Assembly (NCBI GenBank): GCA_008828725.1
Contig: MEHQ01001881.1
Span: 165,240 to 229,239, forward strand
Length of the DNA: 64,000 bases
Direction: 5' to 3'
Source: Saccharina japonica
Lineage: Eukaryota > Sar > Phaeophyceae > Laminariales > Laminariaceae
This document shows, piece after piece, positions 21,761 to 33,439 of the stretch. A model generated the notes under the pieces. That model was not told the DNA's origin, made no database searches, and saw only the letters and a list, made by a program, of their open reading frames with translations. A program made the translations under genes and the position numbers. Positions within the stretch are counted from its first letter, which is position 1. Every line of letters begins with the position of its first letter.

Positions 21761-22649
21761 ATGAGGTACGTTTAAACCTTTTGTGGCTATGTAAACGCCC
21801 CTTGTATTTTCGACCAGACTGGTTAAGGTGGCACGTGATAAGTCGTCGCGAGATATGGAACTCTCGCTACCTCAACGTTTATTTTTTATGTGCTTCTACT
21901 ATATAATCAGAACCAAAGATGGACGCCAAACCATGTATCCCCCGTGTTTACACAGTTGGTTCTGATTACTTTGTTCCCCCGTATAAGTATAAAACAAACT
22001 TAGGCGTGTGGGACACATGCACACTTGTGTGTGTGTGTGTGTTTTTTTTTTCGCGCTTCGTCACTAGAATTAAACAAAAAAAAGTGTGCTGTCACGGTGT
22101 TGTTCGTTCGTGTGTATTGTGTTGAGGCTCAAGAATTTCGGTGCAAGTTTACTGCGAGCCTGGGTTATATAGGGTGATTTTTTTTTCCACGCGGTGGCGG
22201 GTTTTGGGTGTCGTAGGCTGGGGGTCGCGGCTTGTGTCAACGTGCCAACCAAGTTGGTATGTTGTGTGCGTTCGATTTCTCGACAACAAAAATGTTGATG
22301 TTCTTCTTGAGCTGCTTTTAGCAGTGAGTAGCGGGCACTGTATACGTGGGGGGGGTGCGTAGGGCTGATGAAGATGAAATAAAAATGGAAACAGAAATGA
22401 AAAATGATGCGTCCTCTCGACTCTCTTCTTGGTGTATTGTTTTGGGGGGGTATGACATATGTTTTTTGTGATGATTGACATATCGAATTCGATATGATAT
22501 CGGTAAACAAGAGTCTATCCAAAAGAAGTAATGACAGTCGATAAGTATACAAAAATAGTATCAACCACTCAACCGGTCAATCTCACACCTGACGTGTTTG
22601 AAGCAATTTTGTACAAAAACAGTTACGTACTTTTACTACTGTATTTTAA

Positions 22650-22656
22650 CGTGAAG

Positions 22657-22698
<42 letters not shown>

Positions 22699-22855
22699 TA
22701 CCTGGTAAAAGGCAATGAGACGATACGAGAGCATCATCATCACCATCGTCATGATCACCATCATCATCATCACCATCATCATCATTACCATCACCATCAT
22801 CATTATCATCATCACCATCGTTATTATCACCGTCATCATCATCACCCAGCATTGT
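22650..22855 (+). repeat. (CAA)n followed by (CAT/CAC)n microsatellites
   Basis: (CAA) at 22657-22696, then CATCATCAC-type triplets at 22735-22850. They produce artificial Thr- and His-rich frames. Confidence 0.8.
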
Positions 22856-23168
22856 CATCATCACCTGACATTCCGTGTTCACCAGTTGAATAATGACGCT
22901 TCGCCAATCAACCCCAACACTTTTTATCGTGCTACAGTACTACTGTGAATACCCGGTATTCCCCAGAATACTGGGGTCCTTTGTGGCGGAAAGTCCAAAC
23001 GTGGCCGCCATTCTCGAAAAAAAAAAGAGAAATCGGTATTATACCAAACACACATCGTTCGTGCCTTGTGGTGCATAAGTTGGTAACCCCCTCGTATATA
23101 CCACGACCGTCTAACCTACTGTACTAATTAAGTAGTACACTGGGGAACAGCACGGCAGCGCTTACATA

Positions 23169-23235
23169 CCACTCTGTCCCAAAATATAAGGAGCGCTTGC
23201 ATATTAGTATTAAATCAAAACGGTCCTAACATTTC
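23169..23235. mobile_element. Stowaway-like MITE, degenerate
   Basis: The left end CCACTCTGTCCCAAAATATA after TA is intact; the right end is eroded (AAACGGTCCTAAC). Related pieces carrying TTGGAT...GGTCC lie near 14478, 17583 and 53010. Confidence 0.5.
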
Positions 23236-23679
23236 GGCGGGGCGACAGAGTAGCAACCACGAAAAAATGCTTCAAAATGGTCGTCCTGCCTGCAATGCGG
23301 TTCGTGCTATACGATACTGTATGCCCCATGCTGCCCCCGTTCCAACAAAACCTACCAAAACCAGAGCAAAGCAGAAAAAAACAGCCACAATGATGGGCGT
23401 AAAACACTAACATTATGACCCTGCAAAAGCCGAAGAGCGAGAACGAATATCAGAGGGTCAGCCAGAAGGGCTCTCTCCCGGTGTATTGCTGTGTAAATAT
23501 CAAGGCAACAAGCGCTTGGTGAACAAACGAGAAACCAAGTGCAAAAACCAACAGATGTGTATAGATGACGACGATATACTTTCTATTCGACGTACTGCTG
23601 TTATGATATACAGCAACATGATCTACTACTAAAAATACGAGCACTGCCTGTGTTACTAGGTATGCCGGTTGACGGCACT

Positions 23680-24160
23680 CCTGCCCCTTGACGGACAGCC
23701 GTCAAGGACGGACAGCCGTCAGGGACGGACATACGTCAAGAACAGGCACCCGTCAAGGACGGACAACATTCAAGGACGTACATCGGTTAAGGACAGACAG
23801 CCGTCAAGAAAGAACAGCCGTCAAGGACGTACACCGGTCAAGGACAGACATCCGTCAAGGACAGACAGTCGTCAGAGATACACATCCGTCAAGGATGGAA
23901 TGCCGTTAAGGACGACACTCGTCAATGGCGGACAGAAGTCAAGGACGAACAGCAGTCAAGGGCTGACAACCGTCAAGGACGAACAGTCGTCAAGGACGGA
24001 CAGCCGCGGACATCCATCAAGGACAAAAACACGGTAACGACAGACATCCGTCAGGGACGGACAGCCGTCAAGGACGGACAGACGTCAAGTAGGACACCCT
24101 TCAACGACGGAAAGTCGTCAAGGACGGGATGCCGTCAAGGACGGAGATCCGTCAAGGATT
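23680..24160 (+). repeat. Minisatellite, GTCAAGGACGGACAGCC, about 16-17 bp
   Basis: About 28 units with point variation. They yield long open frames in two phases with repeats like SRTDSRQGRT; no gene signal beyond that. Confidence 0.75.
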
Positions 24161-24179
24161 TGTCCCTACAACCAGAGTG

Positions 24180-24790
24180 CAGTCCTGAAAAGGGTACACA
24201 CATGGCGCAAAGCATACAAAAGTAACGACTGCACACAGTAACGCGTCTACCCCCCCCCCCGCCTAACCCCAGACAGGGCAGCACAAACAAAATGCGGTAT
24301 GAGACCGCAAAACAACAACTACGCAAGGCGAGGCATGACGCATTCAAGGCAAGGCATGACGCCGCAGTACCAGCCAGCAGTGCATTTACGTGAAACCGGA
24401 ATAGAGCATCAAAATTGGGTAATGCCCCTCCCCCCCCCCCCCGTTCGCTCCCCGAATCGCACCGTTTTGACGCCTTCAAGCTGAGAAAAGAAGGACAGGC
24501 CAAGCAAAGTGCAGTAGGACAACGCAACACAAAAAAAGGAGACAAGGCTTGACGCTACAATATGAGCCAGCTCTGCATCTACTTAAAACCGAAATAATCC
24601 ATTAAAATAAGGCAATGCGCTTACAGTAGCCCCCCCCCCCCCCGCCAAACTGCACTGGTGTAATGCCTCGACGCTGAGAAAGGAAGGACAAAACAAGCAG
24701 AGTGCAGTACGATACTGCAAAAAAACAACAATCGAGGCAATGCACGACCCTAATAGAGTAGTATGAGCCAGCACTTTATTTACTGCATGA
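24180..24790 (+). repeat. Tandem repeat, about 200-bp unit, three copies
   Basis: Each unit has GAGAAARGAAGGACARRMCA, CAATGCG or AATGCCC, and a poly-C run (24251, 24428, 24631). Confidence 0.6.
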
Positions 24791-24799
24791 AACCGAACT

Positions 24800-25300
24800 A
24801 AACCATTAAAACTTGGCTCCGGCCTTCGACGGAGTCGCGCCCCTATATACCTTCGAAGGTTTTCCACCCTCTGGAAGGCGTACCTTCAATGGAGATACCG
24901 ACGCGCTTACTTTAACGCATGTATGGCGAGGACGCTTTACGTGGAAGGTATCCCCTCTACATGGAACCGAAAAAAAAACATCAAAACTTGGCTCCGACCT
25001 TCGACGGAGGCGCGCCGCTATATACCCTGAAAGGAGTTCCACTCTGAAAGGCTTTCTTGCAGTTGGGGATGCCAACGCGCTTACTGTAACTAACATATGC
25101 ATTATATGGCGAGCACGCTCGGCGTGGAATGTATCCCATCTACGCGAAACCGAAATAAATCACCAAAGCTGGCTCCGACCTTGGACGGAGTCGCACCGCT
25201 ATATACCCTCGAAGGCTTTCCACCCTCTAGAAGGCTTTCCTTACAATTGGGTCTACCTGCGCGCTTAATTTAGCCCATGGCTATATATGTAGGACGAGAA
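24800..25300 (+). repeat. Tandem repeat, about 178-bp unit, three copies
   Basis: ACTTGGCTCCGRCCTTCGAC starts near 24810, 24986 and 25167, followed by TATATACCYTCGAAGG and CGCGCTTA. Confidence 0.7.
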
Positions 25301-26235
25301 CGCTCCTCCACCTGGGATGCATATCACCAACAGTCCCCTATTTTCACGCGAAAAAACGGCATCTCCCGATGTTTTGGTATCTTCACACTTTACCGTTCTT
25401 TCCATTTTGCCCCACGATACCAGCACACCCAATGTCCGCCCTGAGTCTTTTCATCCTAGATAGATACCAATAACATGGTCATAGACTGCATGTAAACACA
25501 GAGAAACCCAAAATAATCGCAAATTAGGGCAAGGGTAAGCAAAATGCAAGTGCCCCAACATACCGGGCACGAGAACACAACAATTAAAACCCAACCTCCG
25601 AAAAAAATATGCACCGTAAAAGTGGGGTTTCCAATATTGATGGGATGTTTTTTACCCAAATACCTACGACATCAACCTCACACAAACGAGTCCACGCCGG
25701 CGGTGCGAGCTTGAAATCTAGAAGGTTCGTTGGGGTAGTGCTATTCTAGAACAGTTACGCGGTATGGGCAAGCCCGACCACCGGAGCAGGTTGAGGCAAG
25801 AAGGCCTTCGGTTACTCACAATGTTTGATGCTCGATGTCTTATAATATTATCACGCTGGTCCTGTGCTGAGAGACTTCTGCACGAGGGGACGGCGAATCA
25901 TTTACTTGCTCGATAGAGGGGAAACGGGGATACCATGAATACCATGACAGTAGCCCGCTCCGACCCAAGCCGAAGAACGCCACGAAGCAAAAAAAAAAAC
26001 TCCAGCAAGACAGGATCATTGCGGAACCGTGTGCAGCATGCACCAGCCCTCACGCCATCACGGCAGGCATTACGGCTCCAGCATTGACGTCCTGACCCGA
26101 CTTCTCCTCCTCCTGCGTCGCGTGTTCATTTTTTTTGGCGTCTTCCACTTCCGCTCGGTACGAGAAACACCTGGGAATTTTTCGGCGATAAGTTTGAGGT
26201 CAGGAGCGCAAGGCATAAGGCGAAACGAGGGTCAA
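25300..26235. other. Unique DNA, no supported feature
   Basis: Mixed-composition DNA between two satellite fields. No exon with clear borders or recognisable protein was found. Confidence 0.4.
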
Positions 26236-26239
26236 AGAT

Positions 26240-27770
26240 GCTAAGAGACCACAATCCTTTTAGACGCCATAGGGCCTCTGTTGGTGAGGGCCAAAAATTC
26301 TAGGAAACCGATCATTTTAGGCGCATTAGGGCTTTATTTGGCCATTTTTTGTGAGGCCGGTCTTCTTACGCGCATTATGGGCCTTTTGTTTTTGCCTAAT
26401 TTCACGAGACCGGTCTTTTGGGCGAAATAGGGCCTTTTTTGGCGAGAGAGGGCGGTAGATTTGGGGTTATTAGGGGATTTTTTTGCCTTTATTTTACAAG
26501 ACTACTAATAGTCGTTTTGGGCGCATTGAGGACCATTTTTGGCCTTATTTTACAAGACCGCTCTTTTGAGGCGCAGTATAGGCTTTTTTATGGGCCTTAT
26601 TTTACGAGGGAAAACGGTCGTTTTGGGCGCTCGAGGGCATATTGTTTGGCCTTATTCTAACGAAACCTGTTTTTTGGGGCACACTTATTTCACGAGATCG
26701 GTATTTATGGGCGCAATAGGGGGCTTTTCTTCTGCCTTACGTTGCGAGACTAGTCTTTTTGAGCGCATTCGGGCCTTTTATTTTTTACCTTTTTCGGTCT
26801 TTTTTTACGAGACCGGTCTTTTGGGGCGCAATACGAGCGTAAGGCATTTTCCCCCTTAATTTACGAGAAAGAGCAGTCGTTTTGGGCCTATGAGGGCCTT
26901 TCTTTTGGCCTAGTTCTACGGGACCGGCCTTTTTGGGTGCGTTGAGGGCCTTTTTTGTACCTTAGTTTACGAGCCGTTTTTTTAGGCGCGTTATGTTTTT
27001 TTTTTTCCCTTATTTATAAAGATAGAGCTGTTTTTTCGGGCGCATTGGGGCATATTTGGCCACATTTTAACGAACCCCGTCTTTTTGGGCACATTTAATT
27101 GACGAGACCGGTCGTTTTGGACGCTATAGGGCCTTTCTTCTGTCCTAAGTTGCGAGACAAGTCTTCTTGGGCGCATTAGAGCATTTTTTTCCTTTTTTTT
27201 TTTTAACCTTTTTTGGCCTTTTTAGGCCTTTTTTTACGAGACCGGTCTTTCGGGGCGCAATACGAACGTAGGGCCTTTCCCCCCCCCCCTTATTTTACGA
27301 GAGAGCGGTCGTTTTGGGCGTGAGGACCCATTTTTTGCCTAATTCCACGAGACCAGCCTTTTTGGGTGCATTGAGGCCCTTTTTTTACCTTAGTTCACGA
27401 GACCGTTTTTTTAGACGCGTTATGGTTTTTTTTGTTCCCCTCATTTTTCGAAGAGAGCTGTTTTTTCGGGCGCATTAGGGCATATTTGGACTTATTTTAA
27501 CGAAACCGGTCTTTTGGGGCACACTTATTTCACGAGACCGGTCTTTGCGGGCGCAATAAGGGGCTTTTTTTCTGCCTTATTTTACGAGGCCGGTCTTTTT
27601 AGGCGCATTGGGGGCTTTTTCGGCCTTATTTTACGGTAGAGAGCGGAAGTTTTGGGCGCGTTAGGGCATTGTTCGGCCAAATTCTACAAGACTGGTCTTA
27701 TTGGCCGCATAATGGGTCTTGTTTGGCCATTTCTTACCAGGCCGGTCCTTTTTAGGTGCTTTTTAAACGT
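26240..27770 (+). repeat. 1.5-kb minisatellite, about 50-60-bp unit
   Basis: Roughly 28 diverged units of the form TTTTACGAGACCGGTCTTTT, GGGCGCATTAGGGCC and TTTTTTGGCCTTA. A block of about 470 bp seems duplicated (26660-27000 against 27080-27420). Confidence 0.75.
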
Positions 27771-27899
27771 GTGTTGATCTTATTATACTATTAATACTAT
27801 TAATATGTAGAACGTTTTTTATTGGCGATGGATTTGATGTCAGCGCCTTAGGCCGTTTCCTATGCGGTTCGATTTCGAGCTTCAGATTTGTATTTTTCA

Positions 27900-28265
27900 A
27901 GGCTTATCACGGTATTTTGGCGGGACGGTAACGACGGTAACGGCGGGACGGAACGGTTAAACCGTCGTTAAACTGTTCCCGTCGTCCCGTCAAATCCCGT
28001 CCAGTCCCGTCCCGCCGACAAATATCCAACCGTTGAACTTTACCGTCCCGTCCCGTCATCGGAATCTGCCCCGTTGAACTTTACCGTCCCGTCCCGCCAA
28101 GAAAATCGCTCCCGTTGAAAATTACCGTCCCGTTCCGTCGAGATAATGTAATTTACCGTCCCGTTCCGTCATGCGCCGTTGTCTTTACCGTCCCGTCCCG
28201 CCGACAAAACTTGTCTCTCCCGCCAAGATTCACACCTGCCCGTTGTCTCTTCCCGTCATTCCCAC
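27900..28265 (+). repeat. Minisatellite, TACCGTCCCGTCCCG
   Basis: Units of 10-40 bp on a CCGTCCCGTCC core, alternating with CCGTTGAACTTTACC. Adjacent to inverted ACGGTAACGGCGGGACGG. Confidence 0.65.
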
Positions 28266-28994
28266 CAAGAATCTACGAATGTGCAAAAATTGTTTTTTCA
28301 CACTGGTACTACATTAAAATTAAATCAAAGTGATACGAATTTACGAATTTACGGAAATACGAAATACGAAAATTCCGAAGTATGAAACATCAAAATATCA
28401 AAATATGAAATAATGAAATAACAGAAACATTTGAATTTACGAATTTACGAATGGATGTAGAGACGCCAAGACGGGGGGTGGGTAGTGTCGGCTCAGCTGG
28501 CCACATGATCGCGACTGTTGGCTACGCACTGTACGCTCGGGCGATCGACACCACCACGTTGTCAAGCAGAAAGGAACAACTTCTCTGCTCTTTCGGCCAG
28601 TCGTTAGCCAACTGACGCAACCTCCTTGGGACATGAACAAAATCGAAACGATGCATGGCTGCTCACAAGCTCGAAACGTGCGCACTTGATTCCCACCGGG
28701 TACAGCGAAGGTCTCTCCAGGATGTAGCGCCGCGACTTGCGGTAAGGCTAACGCGAGGTGGAGGCTGCCGCATCAGTACGCTGCTCAAACACGCTGCGGC
28801 TGGCGCAAAGGTCTATTGCTGTGGACGAAGCATGATGAGCGAATGCCTCTGTACTATTTATTTAAAATATATACGAGTTCGTACGCGTAATTTGTAAATT
28901 GCAAAGGTAATTTCGGTGCGATTTCGCCGCTGCCGCTGTGTATAAATTTATTAGTGGGAATACGCAAAATTTCAAGAGATGGCTATTCTGTTTA

Positions 28995-29856
28995 GGCGCC
29001 GCATATTAACGAACATTTTTTTTCGTTTGTTTGAGTTTTTTTTTTTGTTGCGTTTGTTTTGATTTGAACACTGATTGGTCGAAAAACGTGAAAACTCACA
29101 GCAGATATTTCGATATTCAAACTGCAGTAGTTCAATAAACGGAATTCCACAAGACAGATCTTTTGGGAGCTTCTTTTAACTTTTTTTCTTCTGTTGAAAT
29201 TGGGAGTTCATCCAACTCGACGATGGCGTGTTCCAATGAAACGCGAAGGAAAGCCCAAAACGCAAACTTGACCACACACTAGTCGATCGACATGATTCAG
29301 AGGCGAGATCACACCATTCCCACCAGAGGCACGGCCACCAGAGATCAGCCGCCAAGCGCGGGTCCGAACGGCCCCTAACCATAGCGGTAGACTGCTTTGC
29401 GGCCGCCTTAAAAAAGTAAATATAGGCCCTGTCGCAAAATCCAATTTTCCACCCTCTTGACCTCCCAAACCACGCGAGCACACGACCAGGTCGCACTTGG
29501 CCCGTAAGATTCGCAATCGCTGTATCTCCGTCGCTGCTGACCCGCGTTGGGCTATCGGCAGGGGCTGCGCCAGCCCACCCAAGACATCCCTAGAGTGATA
29601 TCCTCCTAGCCGGTGCCGGCAGACATAATTTTCCGCTGGCAGCGGCGCCCCGGGGAGGACACAGGCCGTAGGTCGCCTCGTTGGTTGCTCACGGGTGTTC
29701 GTTGACCCTTGTGCGTTATTCATTTTTTTGACGCAATACACCATTCCTCGGTAAGACCCAAACACGTTTTTTCAAGGAAATCGTATTCAAAACAAACGAA
29801 AAACAAAATTATTTTCCTATTTCAATAAAAAAAGATGTTCGTTAAGACGGGGGCCC
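28995..29856. mobile_element. 862-bp element with the same GGGCC termini
   Basis: The left end GGCGCCGCATATTAACGAAC and the right end GTTCGTTAAGACGGGGGCCC match the hairpin MITE family, with TTTA and TAAA at the outer edges. The interior is not a hairpin. It holds a 185-codon minus frame (29208-29765) of uncertain meaning. It may be a larger relative from which the MITEs derive. Confidence 0.55.
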
Positions 29857-30098
29857 TAAATGCGCAACACAAATGGCCTCAAAAACCCGTCCACAAATAA
29901 CGTTGGGAAAAAAGCACACGAAAAAAAACAGCAGCCTTGCAACCACCGCTTCTGCGCCCCTCATTGTCCCTACCCGAGGGTTCACGACGAAAAAAAAACC
30001 CGACACCCTCCCCCCACGGACGTTCAAACCAGTGGACTGAGATTTTGGTATGAATATATACGATATATAATATTTTCGTCCCGTTATTTCAGTTGGTG

Positions 30099-30808
30099 TT
30101 ACGAGCTGGGCCAGCCAAGAAACCTACAAAGCTTCCTAAAGTAGTATCTCGTGAACCACTGCGAATTAGGCTACAAAATTTTGAAGCGCCAACCCTGACA
30201 TAGCAGTGCTTGTGCAAATTTTTTTTGTATCTTAAAAATTATATACATTTTTTTTTCTCGACTCGATCTCGCCGAGATATCCGCGAAAACTCGAAAACAA
30301 CATTTTTTTCATTCTAATTTCGTATAAAAAATGTCATTTTCGATCAACATGAAATTTGGTGGGGACAATGCTGAAGACACAAGGAGAAGATCGATGTAAG
30401 TCTCGTTGCCCAATTCGCCACCCATCAAGAGATATGACCAAAACTCGATTCCATATATAAGTCAAGTAATTACGGAAAAAATGGTAATTCCGTCATGCCC
30501 CGACCAATTTCGAGAGTTTTACTCTGAAATTTTCACCACGTCTTTGAACCGTGCGTGCAAAAATACCTGCCGCCTGCCCTCTTTGATTTTTTTTTTTTCC
30601 AAGTAGTTTTGATCGCTTTTGCATTTTTTTCGATTTTTGGATCGTCGTATCTCTCTCGAGGGGAAAAAAAAAAAAAAGGGCAGGCGGCAAGTGTGTTGAT
30701 TAGTACATGATCTACACTGTGTCCAAATTCCAGGTCCTAATTCGTTAAATTGGTCGGGGCATGGCTAATCTGCTTTAAAAACATTTTTTAGGCTGGCCCA
30801 GCTCGTAA
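30099..30808. repeat. 710-bp inverted-repeat structure
   Basis: TTACGAGCTGGGCCAGCC (30099-30116) is exactly complemented at 30791-30808. Inside, CATGCCCCGACCAATTT (30495) pairs with AAATTGGTCGGGGCATG (30749), and GCCGCCTGCCC (30570) pairs with GGGCAGGCGGC (30679). This is either a transposon or an inverted duplication containing exon-like ends. Confidence 0.6.
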
Positions 30809-30879
30809 GGTATTCGTTCCGGACGGTGAGCATATTTTTGGCTTCGACTAACGGCGGCCACCACCCCGACCCCGACCCG

Positions 30880-30909
30880 GGCCTCTAACCCTAACCCTAA
30901 CCCTAACGA
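30880..30909 (+). repeat. Interstitial telomere-type repeat (CCCTAA)n
   Basis: Four units of CCCTAA flanked by CCTCT and AGAGG. Shorter pieces occur at 10092-10112, 41930-41955, 46789 and 54262-54282. Confidence 0.7.
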
Positions 30910-31088
30910 GAGGCATGTATGTATGTCTAGTTCGTGTGCCACCTCGTCGTTGTGCTTAGAAAGGCTCTACGTATTTTCAATTTTCAATGCGGGCACACCT
31001 AAAGAAGTTCGCCCGCGCGGGCAGATTTACGTGAGCTCCACTATTAATAGACTATCGGGCCGATGGCGAATAATATATATTCATATTA

Positions 31089-31425
31089 TATGTACCTCTA
31101 TAGTTCCGGTATGCGCCAACCAACAATACCGGCACTGCTGTATACCAGGTATATATATATTTGTCCATCCCATTTATTATCTCCGCCCTTCCTTTCTCTC
31201 TCCTTCCTATTAATAGTCGTAACTCAGATCCGGGGTCACAAAGTAGGCTCCTCTCCCTCCTCCCCCACTACGGTATATACGTAGTAGCGGTAACAGGCAC
31301 CACTCCGTACACTACCACACTGCAGTCTGGTGAATCCGTGAATCCCATCTGTGTGCCAAGCGACCCCACAGCAGACACTATCCGGCACACACTTTAATAG
31401 TTGAGGGACCACTACTACTACGTAC
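31089..31425. mobile_element. GTGCCGG MITE, copy 4, split by a SINE
   Basis: TATGCGCCAACCAACAATAC and the GAGGGACCACTACTA end are separated by about 130 bp of SINE sequence. Confidence 0.65.
31155..31282 (-). mobile_element. SINE 3' fragment nested in a MITE
   Basis: The tail and 3' body of the SINE family (TTTGTCCATCCCATTTATTA through CTCAGATCCGGGGTCAC) interrupt a GTGCCGG-type MITE. GTATATA occurs on both sides, consistent with a target-site duplication. The 5' half is missing, as expected of truncated retroposition. Confidence 0.7.
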
Positions 31426-31675
31426 TGCTGCTGTATCGCCTTCGCCAGCACAACCAGCATGGTTCTGGGTCGAGAGAGGCCACCAAAGACGGAGAAACCC
31501 TGACCCTTGCAAGCCAGAAAACGACGCGAACATGGCGCAGCCGCAGCATCGCTTTGATCTACCCGCTCGCAGCAGCAGCAGCAGCAGCAGTGTCGTTGGC
31601 ATGAACTCAGCAATACTATCTATTATCTTGGCCGTGGGAGATTCATTCGTTGAATGGCTGCTGACCGGCCGCGCC

Positions 31676-31743
31676 GGGCCGGGCCGGACCGGACCGGACC
31701 GGACCGGACCGGACCGGACCGGACCGGACCGGACCGGACCGGG
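31676..31743 (+). repeat. (CCGGA)n microsatellite
   Basis: Thirteen near-perfect GGACC/CCGGA units; similar in kind to the CCGAA array at 54.6 kb. Confidence 0.85.
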
Positions 31744-32345
31744 GGTTTAGGGGGTTGGAAGGCTGCTCTGGAGTGTTTGTGACGGTGGCCCACTCCTCCT
31801 GCGCGTAACAGCACGACACACGACATACACATATCATGTTGTATGTACGTCTCGCTTGGGCGAGAGAGGGCTTGCTTGCTTGCGTCGGTTTCATTCTACT
31901 GCAGAGAGGGGCTGCAGGGAGGGGTGAGTGGTGTTGCTGTGCTGGTGGGGTGTTGCTGGGACTTTCGGGCAGGTTAGGTCCGTCACAATGCCATAAAACA
32001 AGAAGAAAAAAAAAGGGCTTTAGCCAAAATCTGGTACACCTGGTCACTTTGGTGCCAAAAACAGGTACGACACTAAAACCAAGTACAAATCACACGCTAG
32101 GACACCTCTCATTGGCCAGCCTCACATCGTACCTGATTTTGGCATGCATCTCACTTTTGTGCGCGGAGGCAGACGCCATCAGAAAGGTGGACGGACACTA
32201 TGTACACGGCCCTAGGTGTGTTTGCTAGAGGGAGCTGTACTGTCTCAGTAACCTGGCTTCGCCATCAAAGGAGGAGGGAGCGTGTGGCGACGAGCTGTAG
32301 TTTGGACTGGTCAATCCCTTCAGCGCGAGAAATTTTATTTTCCAG

Positions 32346-32428
32346 ACCAAGCACCCTGAGTGCAACGAGGGAGAAAGCGAGGAGCCGACTGGGAAGGACA
32401 ACAACGAGAGCGAGTACGGACGGAGCAG
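32346..32428 (+). CDS. Possible acidic exon
   Basis: An acceptor (ATTTTCCAG) and a donor-like GTTGAG bracket a frame reading TKHPECNEGESEEPTGKDNN and on to SEYGRSR. It is GC-rich, charged and free of stops. No family is recognised. Downstream the frame passes into CAG-rich simple sequence. Confidence 0.2.
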
Positions 32429-33051
32429 GTTGAGTGTGGTCGTGCTAGGACTGGCCAAGTGGCACCGGAGCGGCGCGCCGGATCACAGCAGCGCGCCGCA
32501 GCAGCAGCACAGCAGCGCGGAGCAGCCATCCGGAGCACGGACGACGACATCGACCCGTGACGAACGGACAATCATTTTTGTTGCCATTTTTTGTTTTTTT
32601 TTCGTTTTTTCCCCTGAATTTCGTTGTTGGGTCTGTGTGGATGACGTCACTGGTTTTGTAGAGAGACGCGGCAGAGATGGCGCGGACACCCCGGGTGCCT
32701 TCATTGTGTGCCTGATCGTGGAAGACCCCTTCAATGTGGAACGATTCCTAATCAGTGTCGATGTTTATAATGCTGTGCCTAACACAGACGTTCAGGATAG
32801 ATTCGGGCAATTGTCAATTGACGTGATGGCTTTTGTTGGCTGTTATTTTTCACTGTGTGCCCGCGGACTGTCATTCCGGCAGCACTTCAGACAGCAGCTG
32901 CGTGCTCCATCTTGTTCCCACACCTACCGTGTGTTTTTGTACAGACAGCACTTCAGACAGTAGTTACGCTGTAGTCGGCAAATTCATTGGTGAAGAGTGG
33001 GGGGGGGGGCGATGCTGCTGTAATCGAATGGAGATCGCGGGCGTGTAGTTC

Positions 33052-33262
33052 CTTTTTGGACACGCATAACATGCTGTAGGGATTTTAGGTGTACCTCTTC
33101 GGACTGGTGTATCTTTTCCCTGCTATGATAAGTGTGCGTGTTCTTTAGGATTCTCTGATGGCTCTAACACTTTTGTGACCACGGGCTGTGATCTGGCTAG
33201 ATCAGACTATAGGGATTAGCAACTGAAACGAGTTTAATGTGAAGACAACAACAACAACAACA
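33052..33262 (+). mobile_element. Second retroposon family with (CAA)n tail
   Basis: About 200 bp nearly identical to 45475-45677. Both begin TTTTGGACACGCATAAC and end TTTAATGTGAAGA followed by CAA repeats. No A/B box is obvious, so it may be a LINE 3' end rather than a SINE. Confidence 0.7.
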
Positions 33263-33439
33263 AATACAAACAAGAATGGTAAATAATGATTATAATCCAA
33301 ATAATCATATAATAATAACAGTAAATAAAATAATAATATATAATCATAATCTTGGGCTCACTGAAAACGAGGTCAAAAGGTCGTTTCAATAATTCCTCAC
33401 ATTATGATCTGCACATGAGTCTATTTGGTCTGCAGATTA

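Noticed and set aside
22531..22893. Thr/His-rich ORF
   Set aside because: Pure translation of CAA and CAT microsatellites.
23669..24037. Repeat protein of SRTDSRQGRT units
   Set aside because: Open frames exist in more than one phase of the same 16-17-bp minisatellite, so selection on a protein is unlikely.
30880..30909. True chromosome end
   Set aside because: Only four CCCTAA units with complex sequence on both sides; interstitial.
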